From NCBI GenBank assembly GCA_947311845.1, contig CAMZMU010000081.1, positions 7,151,045 through 7,215,044 on the forward strand: 64,000 nucleotides of DNA, in the 5' to 3' direction. This document shows, piece after piece, positions 45,832 to 57,211 of the stretch. The DNA is from Poa pratensis (taxonomy: Eukaryota > Streptophyta > Magnoliopsida > Poales > Poaceae). The position numbers and the translations under genes are program-made. Under the pieces are notes generated by a model. That model was not told where the DNA came from and did not search any database. It worked only from the letters and a program-made list of their open reading frames with translations. Positions within the stretch are counted from its first letter, which is position 1. Each line of letters opens with the position of its first letter.

Positions 45832-47811
45832 CTATGGCTGAGTGAGGCCATTCGCGCCACATTTCTTAAACTCTGGCGGCGGCGGGGGCAGGCTAGTCTC
45901 CGGAGTGGGCCCATTCTCGACGATGAACGCTGTGGCCATGCCCATGATGATGTGAACTCGAAGTGGCAGTGCAGGTACCACATCCCGGGTTGTCGGTGAC
46001 GAACCGCACGGCAGCCCATCCCGTCCTGGGCACCTGCACCGTGTTCCTTAGCTGCGGGTTGTGGTAGTTGAACTTCTTGGGGTCTGTCTTGGGATTGTAG
46101 TTGCCAATCCCCATGGCGAGGACGAAGAAGTCGTAGCCATGGAGGTGCATCGGGTTCGAGTCGCTCTGGAGCAGCGCCGTGCTCTGGAAGATGATCTCCA
46201 CGGAGGTGTTGTACCGGAACCTCCGGAGCTTTGTCGCCTTGAACGTCGGCTCCAGCGCCTCCTCCAACGGGCCAGGCGGGATCAAGTCCCGGTTGGTGTA
46301 GTTGTACGGGTGCGGCGGGCGGTCGGGGAGGTCCTCCGTGTATAGCCCACTTGTTCGGCCTTCATAGTACCTCTCGAGTAGCGATGTGTTGGTTGGGAGG
46401 CGAATGATACGTTGTTCATGGTGGCCACCACGATGGTGTCGGGACTCCGACGGCGCTTGCACGACGTCTTGTTGCCGCGACATATGGAGCCGAGACCGAG
46501 CGTGAAGAAGAGGCGTTCGTCAACGTGCATGGGAACACGGTGCCGGTCCGGGTGTGCGAGGCCGGTGAGATTGTTGTGGAAGTAGTAGGATGGCATCGTG
46601 TTGTGCTGGTCCGGCATGAGCGGGGTCGGCACAGGTAGCCCATTGTTGTTGTTGTCGGAGCCGGTGTAGCGCACGAGGCCGCGGCTGATGAACAACGGGA
46701 TCTGAGGATCGGGCTCCGGCGGCTGGTTCGCGAGCGCCACCATGTGATAGTGCGCCGGCGGGGCGTCCGCGACCATGAGCACGTCGATGGCCTCACCCGG
46801 CGCCAAGGTCACCATGTCCGTCTTGTACGGCGTCAGGTAGTTCCCATCAGCGCCGACCACCGTGAACGTGTGCCCGGCCACTTTGAAGTAGTACTCTGAG
46901 AAGAGAGCCGTGTTCAGGATCCGCAACAGGTAGGTTTCCCCGCGGACGACATCCAAGACGAAGCTCTCTTCTGGCTTGCCGGAGCAATTACTGAGGTCGC
47001 CGAGCTTGCCATTGATTGTTGCCGAGAGCGGGTTGTCATCGAAATTGCCATCGTGCATCCTCCGTCGAGCTCAACGAGGTCGAGCTCCCACCACTCACCG
47101 ATGATGATGGGTACGTCCTTGGTGGGGGTCGGAAATGGGTACCTCCCGCCCTTGGGTCGGATGACGAAGGCACCCGCGACAGTGGCGCGGAGGCAGGTTA
47201 CGTGGGCATGCCACCACAGCGTGCCGACCTGGCCGGTGACGTTGAAGCGGTATACACGCTTGCCGCCGGGAGGGATGGGGCACTCGGTCACGAAGCCGGC
47301 GCCGTCGGACCAACAGCTCCTCATCTGCCGGACGCCGTGCCAGTGGATGGTGAGGCCGTGGGGGAGACGGTTCACGACGTGGACGACCACCGTGTCGCCA
47401 TCGGTGACGTCGATCGTCGGGCCTGGGAGTTGCCCGTTCACCACGTAGATCTTGGTCGTGTTGCACAGGTGTGTCTGGTTCATCTCGTGCACCTGATCAT
47501 CATAAATAGTATATTGATTGGTCAAAAATAGGTCAAGACGTATCAAACGAGTCCTATATGCGCATACACTCGAAAACAACACCGACCGAAAATCATATAA
47601 CCAGACGTTGCATTCACGACATATAAGGATCAATAAAACATTTTCTTGATTAATTAAGGAGTTATGACAGCTAAAATGAAAGGAAAATGAAAGATATTGT
47701 ACTCACGACAAAGGTGTGCTCCACGACCGCCGCCTCACCGCCGGCCGCGGCTGCCAGAGCGGCAAGGACCACGGCGCAGAAGATGGTCGCCGCCATGGAG
47801 AGCTTCTCCAT
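45832..47811 (-). CDS. Laccase (multicopper oxidase), two exons, frame breaks
   Basis: Extracellular multicopper oxidase that oxidises phenolics such as monolignols, reducing O2 to water. Exon 1 (47811-47707, 35 codons) encodes a signal peptide (MEKLSMAATIFCAVVLAALA). A 214-bp GT-AG phase-0 intron follows. Exon 2 begins at 47492 with VHEMNQTHLCNTTKIYVVNG. Copper motifs in order: HWHG (about 47340), WWHAH (about 47205), PMHLHGYDFF (about 46140) and HCH (about 45968) preceding the axial-ligand region. A stop at 45834-45832 gives about 560 residues, normal for plant laccases. Single-base losses near 47060, 46405, 45982 and 45960 break the frame, the last just after the HCH motif. Fewer introns than typical plant laccases. 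Whether it is functional depends on whether the losses are real. Confidence 0.85.
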
Positions 47812-48652
47812 GCTTGGTTGCTCTACCAACTAGAGATATGCTGGATTGGCACAGCACTCTCCGTAATTAGCTAGTTATAACTCGCTGCTTGCTGAAGGAT
47901 GGTTTTGTTAAGCCTGAGCTGCTGTCTATTTATACACCTCAACGGACAAGGCATCCGAAGACAGCGGCCGTCTGCAATGGTTGACCGGGCCAATAAGATC
48001 AAGCAACAGGAAGCCGACGGCGACGATTGATTCTGAGATCTCATCGAGGCACGACCTGGTGGTAGCATGCATGCATGGTCAGGCTGCCTAAGCGAGGCTT
48101 CATGGGAATGTAAAGGCGATTGGCATCATTCATTGGCTGCCACTTTTGCCTTGAGGGTGTTAACTAATCCTGAAAAGAATGATAAGTCAATCGCGCGCGG
48201 CGACTTTAGATGAAGAGAATAACGAGGCAGGGTCAAGAGTTCACCAAATGACAACAGCCCGCCAGAATCAGTCGAAACGTATTGGTGTTTTTTTTTTCGA
48301 ACTTGAGCTTTATAGATGACGAAAAGTTACATTAAGCATTGATCAAATACTCCACGCAGTGTGGATTTGTACCAATCAACACATGCCCCCAGGACTCATT
48401 AACCCCTGATTCTTATTGAAATCAAAATAAACCCGTCATGCAAGACTTCTCCACCTAACGCTACCAACCCAAATTGGTCAGAGTCTGACTCCAGCAGCGG
48501 ATGTTTTACGTTGCTTGGAGGACTTTGTATTACTCTTGTTTTGCCATACGCATTTAGTTACTCGGAACATTCAACTGGAAGATCTCCCTAGTACTCCAGC
48601 GGTCTTGACTTATCTTACGTTGAAACATGCAAGTCCAAACGATCACCACAGT
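47812..48652 (-). promoter_or_regulatory. Laccase promoter region
   Basis: Minus-strand TATAAATA at about 47935-47928 lies about 117 bp upstream of the ATG, a normal spacing for a leader of some 85 nt. Further upstream (48000-48650) nothing was recognised apart from AT-rich sequence. Confidence 0.55.
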
Positions 48653-48827
48653 CAGGGGCGGACCCACAAAGGATTTTGAGAGGGGGTACACGAGGTGACC
48701 GGGGGCATTTCTTATATAACTTCACATAATTTGAACATTTTTCCTTAAAAAATGAACAAATTCAATTGAAGTTTTATTTTTTGAGTAGGGGTCAAGGCCC
48801 CACAAGCTCCTACTTGGGTCCGCCCTG
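48653..48827 (+). mobile_element. hAT-type MITE
   Basis: 175 bp; ends CAGGGGCGGACCCA and inverse CAGGGCGGACCCA; 8-bp target duplication ACCACAGT at 48645-48652 and 48828-48835. Third hAT MITE in the window with this end type, each with a different target. Confidence 0.93.
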
Positions 48828-48835
48828 ACCACAGT

Positions 48836-49101
48836 GTATGTTCACTAGAATCCTCCCGGACGCTCCAGCGTGCTTCCTAGGGGAATAAACCTAGTCGCCG
48901 ATGGACCAGGACTGCCTCCACTCTCCGTCGCTTTCGCCACGCAAAATTTGGCGTGGCCGATTCCTCCCATCACGGGGGTGGCGCGACATTTCGTCGATTT
49001 GACGGTGCAATTGTTTGGTGCTCGGCGAGGTGGCGTGTGGCATGGAGGCGCGTACCACGGCTGGTGCATGCGGTGACGCGTGCGCGGTGGTGCTGGGCTA
49101 G
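48836..49101. other. Host DNA flanking the GYP2 insertion
   Basis: GC-rich, with a short frame (about 48870-49076) of no recognised family. It continues across GYP2 at 61219 (GGCGCGCCCCTCGAGCGC), so the pre-insertion site can be read. Confidence 0.4.
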
Positions 49102-49106
49102 GCGAG

Positions 49107-49634
49107 TGTCGTCGTATCGGCATCTTGGATAGGAGACGGGGTCCTGCTAGCCGAGGGTGAACGTAGGGCAAGAAGGTGGACGTCGTCAAGGTCGGGATTG
49201 TACACGGCGGTTTACCCAGCTTCAGGCACCACGGCGGTGGCGGTGCCCTACGTGCTGCTATAACTCACTATAAGGCAATATCGCCGTGAACAGGTTACAA
49301 TGAGTTGGTGTGTGAGATTGCGTATGAGAGTTGCCCTAAAGGCGTCCCGAGGTCCAGCTTATATAGGCGGCTGGACCTAGGGTTACAAGGTGAATACGTA
49401 TCCAGCAAGTATACGGAGTCCTAAACCTAGCCGGCAAGTATGCCGCCTTCCGTCTTGGTCTTGGTGGCTTCATGGGCTTCAGTCTTGGGCCTCCTCCTTG
49501 CCGGCATCCGCCTTCCTTGGTCGTCAGCTATCTGGGCCGCCCGGTAGGCAAAGCCTTCACCACCACTGCGGGCCACCCTGGACTAGCCGGATTGATCCAT
49601 GCTGGTGATACCCCTAGTAGGTATATCCCCAACA
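49107..49634 (-). repeat. GYP2 3' LTR
   Basis: 528 bp. Minus-strand TATA box CCTATATAAGC at about 49367-49357. On the left it abuts the target duplication; on the right, the minus-strand polypurine tract CTCCCAGGGGCTAA (49635-49648). Confidence 0.95.
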
Positions 49635-50173
49635 TTAGCCCCTGGGAGGGTTCGAGTTCTTCAGGCGCCGTCTTCTTTGTCGGCAACGTCCGCCTTGTCT
49701 TGTAAGCGTCTGAAGAGCTTGAAGCATTCCATAGTTGAAAGTAAGCGGCGGTCCGCCTAAAGTAGTCGGACAACTTGCCGCCATCATGGGAAAGACGGCC
49801 TGACCATTGTCAGGAATCTTCCTGGCACCAGTCTTGTCAATTGACTGGCCGTCAAATGTTGACGGATGACGCCATGCAGTCCACGACAGTTTGGACTTGG
49901 GCATGCGTCATGATGGTTTCTCCACTACGCACAGAAATCGGAGCGAGGCCGCAGACGCCGTTGCCACGACGTGCAAATCGTGGGCACGTGGCGGAAATCT
50001 CGCGTCCCCCTAATTTTAGGCACGGATCTTGGCGCGTGGGGATAAATACCCCAAAGGGCACATCGATGCACTTCTTCCTCATTCGCACACCCACCGTGGC
50101 CTCCTCACCTTCCCGAGCTCAACTCCTCCTCGAACTCAACTCCGGCGAGCACGAGCAGCGCCCTCTCCCCCAA
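49635..50173 (+). promoter_or_regulatory. GYP2 polypurine tract and antisense-gene promoter
   Basis: 49635-49650 holds the polypurine tract of the element (minus strand). On the plus strand GGGGATAAATACCCC at about 50037-50051 is a good TATA-like box about 125 bp upstream of the antisense-gene ATG at 50174. Confidence 0.55.
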
Positions 50174-53100
50174 ATGGCGAGCACTCAGCAGGATGCGGCG
50201 GCGACGGCGGCACTGGCTGCGGCTTCAACGACCCCCGCCGGATCTGGATCTATCCCAGCGGCGGCGGCCCGCAGGTGCATCGATTACCTCCCCGCGGCCA
50301 CCGTGGCCACGGGCGGGGTTTCTACTTCTTCCCCAGCTCCGACGACGCCTGCGACCGCCGCTCCAACTTTCCCCTCCCATCCCTCGCGGCTACCAGCTCA
50401 GAGGCCGCGGCGGAATCTGCCGCCGACGAGGATGACGACGTCGAGGAAGAGGAAGAGGCTGGAGACCTGGGTTCCAGGTACTGGCTGCCGTCAGTTATGA
50501 CGTCAGCATATCTGAAGGAACTGGAGGAAGGCGGATACATTCCGCCAAAGACGGAATGCTCCTGGAGGGTTCCAGGCGACGAGGCGGTGCCTGACCCCCA
50601 AGACGGCGAGCGTGTCATGTTGGCTTCGCATAGCCTTCGCGGTATGTCTCTGCCGCTTTCCGCCTTCTTCTTGGCGGTGCTTAGTTTTTATGGGCTGCAG
50701 CCACACAACATAGCGCCCAACAGTATTCTAGTGCTAGCCGGCTTCCAGGCTTTGTGCGAAGGGTACTTAGGCATAGCTGCGTCCATAGAGCTGTTTAAGT
50801 ACTGCTTCCTGTGCCGCCGGCAAACCATACCAGGCGGCCACCTAGCAACCTGCGGTAGTGTTACGTTCAACTGCCGCCAACCCGACTGGTACCCAAAAAT
50901 ACCATACATCGAGTCGGTGAAGCACTGGACCAGCACTTTCTTTTACTGCAAGGACATCCCGACACCTGGCAGCACGCAAGGGATGCCAGCCTTCGTCAAC
51001 GGTCCGCCAACCCACAAGGCTTGCTGGACAGCAAAAGTGCCGCTCAGCAGCTTGCCGAAGAACTTCGAGTTGCCGTTAGGCGGATCGAGTTCTTGACGAA
51101 GACGATGTTGGCTCCACGACTTGACGGAGTTGACACCGTCATTTGCTGGGTGTCGAGGAAGATTATGCCTCTCCGCCATCGCCCACTGAAGATGTGCGAG
51201 TACAAGGCGGACGACGCCGGCAACAGCACCCTTGATCAGGATGCCTTGGAGTACCGGCTTAGAGAGCTTATCAAGCCTCTGTCGGTGAAGGCGGCTGAAG
51301 GCGTCGCCATGTTCACTCATAACAACCCAGCCCCAGCGGTAAGTGAAAGCTACTTTGTTATTTCACTAACATCCTTGCCCACTAGGTACTGAATTAATAT
51401 TGTCTTGCTTCCTTTTCAGCTACAAACCTTGGGAGAGGACGAGCTGGCCCCAAACTGGTATGATACAGGTGCCAGCAAGTCGAAGAAGCGCAAGCTGAGC
51501 TCCTCCACCAAGGATTTGGAGAAGAGGAAGAAGGCGGCCACCTCTGCCGACGCAGAGGATGAGACCGTGGGGAACGTTCCCTTGAAACGGTTAGCAAACT
51601 TTGGCTTCCCTGACTTGGATATTTTAATATGTTTGTGCTGACAAACTTGCATGTTTCTGCTTACAGAGGCAAGCCTACCATGCCCAAACTCCGCTCCAAC
51701 TTGAAGATTGCTGCCGGCAGGGGCAAGCCACCACGTTCTTCTCCAGCTGCTGCGCCGACAACGCCCACAGTTGGCGTTCCCGTGGTTGTGTGCCAGGGAA
51801 CGTACACAGCTGCCGGTACCGCAGAGGCGGCTACAGAGAAGATGGCGGGCAAGAAATCAGTTGCCGGCATAACTTTTTCCAAGACGGCTGAAGCTTCGGC
51901 TAGTGATGCCGCTCGATTTATCGCCATGAAGCAGGAGATGGATGACCAGATGGCGGCCGAACAAGGCGGATCGTCCACTCATCCTGGCTCCCAACCTGGC
52001 AAAGGGTTGCAAGACCCCCGGCAAACACTGAAGACCATGCGTGACGGTACCCGCAACTGGTACGCACACATGGACGAACTCCACGACACCCTGCACGGAC
52101 AACTTGAGGTAAAATAGCCTATGGTCCCAGCCCCCGAGCACTTTGGCGGCTGAAAAATTTAGCCGGCAAAGTGGTCTCGTTGACTAAATAGCGCTAACCA
52201 TAATGTTGCTTTCGTGCATGCAGGCCGTTCTTGCTTCCAATCTTGAGCTATTTCGTGCTCAAGAGATGAAGAAGAAGGAATGCGAGGAACTGCAGCAGGA
52301 CGTGGAGTTGAAGAACGCCCAAATTGCGAGTTTGGAAGAAGCTCGCAAGAAGGATGAAGGTGACAAAGCTTTCTTTGCCTTCTTTTCGTCCGACTTCTTT
52401 TCCTTTTCCGACAAGTATTTTAGTCGTCTTTTCTTTTTATTTGTAGAATTATTAAACACTGCGCAAGATATTCTCAAGAACTCCACTGACATGCAAGCTT
52501 TGATGAACGAAGCTGCAGATCTTGCCGGGCTGGTGACCAAGCTGAAGGCGGATCACGCCAAGGAGCTGGATGATCGTGCGTTGGCTCATGCTGCCGAAGT
52601 TAGCAAGTTGACTGGACAACTTGAGGCCATGAGCAACAACCTTGACCAGGTGAACAAGAACGCCAAGGAGCAGCAGGACCAACTGTCAAAGGCGGTCCAG
52701 CTAGCCCAAGAAACGCTTGAGAACCATCTGGATGAGGTCAACGCCATCCACGACCATGTCTTGGGTATGCCTCCAGTCCTTCATTTTTGTCACCTTGCTT
52801 TCTTGATACTTGAAGCTGCAGTGTGTAACTTTGTGTTTGTGCAGTGCCGGCTAGCTTGGGAGATGACCTGGCCACAACGCCGCGCCTTGCTCGGATCTTG
52901 AAAATTGGCGAAATCGTCAACCAGATTGTCGGCGCCGGCAAATCATTTGCCGCCAAGTTCTACCCTGGGGAAGACGGCGATCCCGTCATCTTCGATGCTC
53001 TGCCGGAGTTGCTGGAGAAGGCGACAGCTGAACACGACAACACACTACGCTCAGCAGCACGAGGCGGTGCCAAGTTGGCATTGGCGATGACGGCGGCGTG

Positions 53101-53437
53101 GTACCCGGAGGCTGATATTCATCAAGTCACCGAGTACTTCCCCACCGAAGACGAAAACAGCCAAGCCATCGTGATGCAGGACGTGCTGCGGTCTGTTCGC
53201 GGCTATGCGACCCGGGTTGCCAACATGGTTGACATCCGCAAGTTCTACAAGGAACACCCGGACCCGCATGTTGCCGTTGCTGATCCCTCCTTGGCAGATC
53301 CTGAAGCTTCCCGCGGCGAAGAAGGCGAAGCCGGAACCGACAAGCGCAGCCCCAAGGATGGCGGAGCCAGCCCCAAGAATGCCGGCGTTAGCCCCCAGGA
53401 TCTCTCCACCAGCTCTACGAAGGCGGCAATCCCTTAG
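50174..53437 (+). CDS. GYP2 antisense spliced gene, Transposase_28-like domain
   Basis: Opposite strand to gag-pol and convergent with pol. Six exons: 50174-51338, 51420-51589, 51667-52108, 52224-52359, 52447-52764, 52845-53437. All introns are GT-AG, phases 0, 2, 0, 1, 1, identical to the GYP1 gene. Exon 1: Ala/Pro-rich start, acidic run, then the 'putative gypsy type transposon' domain (LEEGGYIPPKTECSWRVPGD, AVLSFYGLQPHNIAPNSILV, LCEGYLGIAASIELFKYCFL). Exon 2: Lys/Ser-rich (KSKKRKLSSSTKDLEKRKKA), a possible nuclear localisation signal. Exons 4-5: long coiled coil. Exon 6: module ARGGAKLALAMTAAWYPEAD..YFP matching the GYP1 last exon. Single-base losses near 50395 and 51045 interrupt exon 1. 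Function unknown; the retained splice structure argues that the spliced product matters. Confidence 0.85.
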
Positions 53438-53974
53438 ACTTCCTCCTGCAAAGGCAGCACAAAACACTGCGTTAATCTGTTAACGCATAAAACTTTATTT
53501 TGGGTTGTAAATATTTATGGGCCAACTTTTATGCTACACTTGGCGGTAGGCTTACTTAAGTGGCCCGCCTTAATATGTATCTCGCCTGCATGTTTAGCTT
53601 TTTCATATGTTGGCGGAACCTCATCTTAGTTACTTTAGCTGAGCCAACCAGGTGCAATACCAACTAATTTAGACTCAGAGACCAAAGCCAGCATGTTGGT
53701 GCCAACGACATACTACTAGGCGACCCACATACAAACAGACAGATAAGCATATTAGGCGGTGCAAAGATTGTTTGCGTTTTTAGCCGGCAGACGGCAAATG
53801 TCAAAAAAGTTTGGACCTTAGCACGGAGCAAAACTTATTTTATTTGGTAACTTTTATGACAACAGATATATGATTGCGAGAAAAGACAAAAGATGGCATG
53901 ATCCCAAAACTGAATGAGCAAACCACAGACTTTTATTTCATAATCATATAGTACTTATTACAATGTGGAAATTG
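53438..53974. other. GYP2 spacer between convergent genes
   Basis: AT-rich 537-bp stretch between the antisense-gene stop and the pol stop; presumably holds the 3' ends of both transcripts. No clear repeat of the polypurine type is seen here, unlike GYP1. Confidence 0.5.
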
Positions 53975-56900
53975 CTAAGTGTAAAAAGGACGTAGCTGCT
54001 CAATGTTCCAGGGTCGCTTGGTTTCTTCGTACTTGTCGTCAACCTTCCTTTTGCGCTTGCGACCTCGCTTCTTCTTGTATCCGTCACGTGCATCGACCAA
54101 GTAATAAGAACCATTGAGCAACACCTTACTGACCACAAAAGGTCCTTCCCAAGGCGGGGATAACTTATGCAAGCCCTTTCTATCTTGGATTAGGCGGAGA
54201 ACCAGGTCACCCACTCTAAAACTTCTTTGCCTCACCCTTCTGCTGTGATAACGCCTCAAACTTTGCTGATAGATGGCGGATCGCGCAAGGGCAACATCTC
54301 GTTCTTCATCAAGTAGGTCAAGGCCATCCTGTCTTGCATCTTCTGCGTCCTCCTGGACGTAGGCTTGGATTCTGGGAGAATCGTACATCATGTCGGTTGG
54401 CAACACTGCTTCTGCGCCATAGACTAAGAAGAAAGGAGTAAACTTGGTTGATCTGTTTGGAGTTGTGCGTAAACTCCAAAGGACAGACTGCAATTCATCC
54501 ACCCAAGCCCCAGCCGCTCTGTGCAATGGTACTTCGAGACGTGGTTTGATTCCTTGTAGGACTAAACCATTTGTACGCTCTACTTGACCGTTTGCTTGCG
54601 GATGCGCGACGGAGGCTAGATCTAGGCGGATACCATGCTTATAACAGTATTCCTCGACTTCGCCTTGCGACAAGTTAGTGCCATTGTCGGTGATAATGCT
54701 ATGAGGCACCCCGAACCGAGAGATTATTCCCCACAGAAAGTTTGCGGCTGTGGCGCCGTCTAGCTTTTTGATAGGCTTAGCTTCAACCCATTTGGTAAAC
54801 TTGTCTACAGCCACAAGTAAATGTGTGTAGCCACCAGGCGCCGTTTTAAACGGACCAACCATGTCCAAGCCCCAGACTGCGAAAGGCCACGTGATGGGTA
54901 TTGTTTTAAGCTCTTGAGCCGGCATATGTGATTGTCTGGCATAAAGTTGGCAGCCCCTGCACCTTTTAACAATGTCTTCTGCATCTTGCTTGGCTGTCAA
55001 CCAATAGAAACCTTGTCGGAAGGCTTTTGAAACAAGGGCGCGTGAAGAAGCATGATGTCCACATACGCCGGCATGTATCTCATCCAACAATTCTCTGCCT
55101 TCTTCGGGCGAAATGCAGCGTTGGTAAACACCAGTGGTGCTACGCTTGTACAATTCACCTTTGATTATTGTAAATGCCTTGGCTCTTCTTATTATTTGCC
55201 TTTTCAAAACCTCATCATCCGGTAACTCCTGATTGATCAGGAAGTCCAAATATGGCGTCGTCCAATCCGGCTTTACCAAGTAGACGGCATAGCTAGCACT
55301 ATCAACTGGTTCTGCCGACTCTGGGTCAAGGAGGTCTGCTCCTTTAATTGACGGCTTGTGTAGGTGTTCCAGGAAAACATCTTTTGGTACCTTTTTGCGT
55401 TCAGACCCCATTCTGGCAAGTGTATCTGCCGCCTCATTTTGAGTTCTTGGGATATGGCGGACCTCGTAGCCTAGAAAACACTTGGCGAATTCGTCAACGG
55501 TAGCTCGATATGCCGCCATTGTTTCGCTCTTTGTGTCCCAAGTACCACGTATCTGTTGCGCCACCAAATCTGAATCTCCGTAGCAGAGGACACGTTGGAC
55601 GCCAAGTTCCTTGGCAATGTGTAAACCATGAAGGAGAGCTTCGTACTCAGCAACATTATTAGTTGCCTTGAAGTGTATTTGTAACACATAACTAAGCTTG
55701 TCTCCTTGAGGGTTTCTTAAAACAATGCCAGCCCCCGAGCCCTGGAGCATTTTTGATCCATCAAAGTGCATGATCCAGTATGCATCTTCAGGGAGAGGTA
55801 CTTCGTCCATGGCCTCCGTCCAATCAGCTACGAAATCTGCTAAGGCTTGAGACTTAATGGCCGTTCTGGGCTTATACGAGATGTCGAAGGCGGCAAGTTC
55901 AATGCCCCATTTGGCAACGCGGCCTGTTGCATCTGTATTATTGATGATATCCCCCAGAGGTGCCTTGCTCACCACGGTTATTGAATGTTCCTGGAAGTAG
56001 TGCCTTAACTTCCTGGCGGCGTAAAAAACACCGTAGACCAATTTCTGGTAATGCGGATAACGCTGTTTTGAGGCGGAAAATACTTCACTGATGAAGTAAA
56101 CCGGACGTTGTTCCGGCAAGTCTGAAATTTCCGTCTTGCGTTCCACAACCAGTACCACACTAACAACTAAGTTAGTTGCGGCAATATAGAGCAGCATTGG
56201 TTCCTGCGAACGAGGAGCTGCCAAAATTGGAGCAGACGTTAACGCGTCCTTGAGTTGCTGCAAGGCGGCGTCTGCTTCGTCTGTCCACTCGAAGTTGTCG
56301 GATTTCTTCAGAAGCCGGTAGAGAGGCAGCGCCTTCTCACCAAGACGGCTAATGAAACGACTGACGGCAGCCGCCGATCCGGCAAGTCGCTGCACGTCCT
56401 TCAGGTCCTTGGGCCTGGATATGTTGAGGATCGCTTTGATTTTTTCTGGATTCACCTCTATCCCTCGTTCGGAAACGATAAAGCCAAGCAATTTGCCGGC
56501 AGGAACCCCGAAGACGCATTTTTTCGGGTTGAGTTTCATCCTGTATACCCGGAGGCTATCAAAGGTTTCTCTCAAATCATCAAGCAAATCTGCCTTCTTT
56601 CTTGACATGACGGCAATGTCGTCAACATAGACGTGAACATTGCGGCCAATTTGCTCGTGAAGGCATCTTTGCATACACCGCTGATACGTTGCGCCGGCAT
56701 TTTTTAGACCGAAGGGCATCGTGATGTAGCAGAAGGTCCCATAGGGTGTAGTGAACGCTGTTTTGATTTGGTCGGATTCTCGCATTTTGATTTGGTGGTA
56801 CCCGGAGTACGCATCCAAAAAGCACAGCAGCTCGGAGCCGGCTGTGGAGTCTATGACCTGATCTATACGAGGCAAAGCAAAGTGGTCCTTAGGACAGCAC

Positions 56901-57211
56901 TTGTTCAAACCGGTATAATCAATGCACATTCTCATTTCCTTATTAGGTTTTGGAACCATTACAGGATTTGCCAACCAATCAGTGTGTACTACCTCCCTAA
57001 TGAACTTGGCTTCTTGCAACTTGATGATCTCCTTGCCTATTGCTGTCCGCTTCTTCTCACCGTAGCGTCTTATTCCTTGCTTCACTGGTTTGGCTCCTTC
57101 GTAGACGTTAAGAGAATGCTCGGCAAGTTCCCTCGGGACACCTGGCATGTCGGCTGACGACCATGCAAAGATGTCCTGATTCTCACGGAGGAACCTGACG
57201 AGCGCGCTTTC
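53975..57211 (-). CDS. GYP2 pol: RT, RNase H, aRH, integrase (intact)
   Basis: One open frame directly after the TAG at 57214-57212; counting from the MPGVPREL methionine (57148) it has 1057 residues. RT: CIDYTGLNKCCPKDHF, LDAYSGYHQI, MPFGLKNAGATYQRCM, catalytic YVDD at residues 174-177. Conventional RNase H about 310-440, then the additional archaeal-type RNase H about 459-580 (HFDGSKMLQGSGAGIVL, NNVAEYEALLHG, YGDSDLVAQQ). Integrase: zinc-binding region (CGHHASS through RCRGCQ), DDE core (LDMVGP, ITDNGTN, HPQANGQVERTNG) and C-terminal WEGPFVVSKVLLNGSYYL. No chromodomain. Between this and the final PWNIEQLRPFYT is a basic insert, KKKRGRKRKRK (about 1025-1035), absent from GYP1. Methods of initiation after the TAG are discussed under findings. 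Confidence 0.95.
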   Translation of the reverse strand, partial: ESALVRFLRENQDIFAWSSADMPGVPRELAEHSLNVYEGAKPVKQGIRRYGEKKRTAIGKEIIKLQEAKFIREVVHTDWLANPVMVPKPNKEMRMCIDYTGLNKCCPKDHFALPRIDQVIDSTAGSELLCFLDAYSGYHQIKMRESDQIKTAFTTPYGTFCYITMPFGLKNAGATYQRCMQRCLHEQIGRNVHVYVDDIAVMSRKKADLLDDLRETFDSLRVYRMKLNPKKCVFGVPAGKLLGFIVSERGIEVNPEKIKAILNISRPKDLKDVQRLAGSAAAVSRFISRLGEKALPLYRLLKKSDNFEWTDEADAALQQLKDALTSAPILAAPRSQEPMLLYIAATNLVVSVVLVVERKTEISDLPEQRPVYFISEVFSASKQRYPHYQKLVYGVFYAARKLRHYFQEHSITVVSKAPLGDIINNTDATGRVAKWGIELAAFDISYKPRTAIKSQALADFVADWTEAMDEVPLPEDAYWIMHFDGSKMLQGSGAGIVLRNPQGDKLSYVLQIHFKATNNVAEYEALLHGLHIAKELGVQRVLCYGDSDLVAQQIRGTWDTKSETMAAYRATVDEFAKCFLGYEVRHIPRTQNEAADTLARMGSERKKVPKDVFLEHLHKPSIKGADLLDPESAEPVDSASYAVYLVKPDWTTPYLDFLINQELPDDEVLKRQIIRRAKAFTIIKGELYKRSTTGVYQRCISPEEGRELLDEIHAGVCGHHASSRALVSKAFRQGFYWLTAKQDAEDIVKRCRGCQLYARQSHMPAQELKTIPITWPFAVWGLDMVGPFKTAPGGYTHLLVAVDKFTKWVEAKPIKKLDGATAANFLWGIISRFGVPHSIITDNGTNLSQGEVEEYCYKHGIRLDLASVAHPQANGQVERTNGLVLQGIKPRLEVPLHRAAGAWVDELQSVLWSLRTTPNRSTKFTPFFLVYGAEAVLPTDMMYDSPRIQAYVQEDAEDARQDGLDLLDEERDVALARSAIYQQSLRRYHSRRVRQRSFRVGDLVLRLIQDRKGLHKLSPPWEGPFVVSKVLLNGSYYLVDARDGYKKKRGRKRKRKVDDKYEETKRPWNIEQLRPFYT

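Noticed and set aside
48845..49189. Frame reading from host DNA into the GYP2 3' LTR
   Set aside because: It is the LTR-internal start of gag read into the flanking DNA, without gag sequence behind it.
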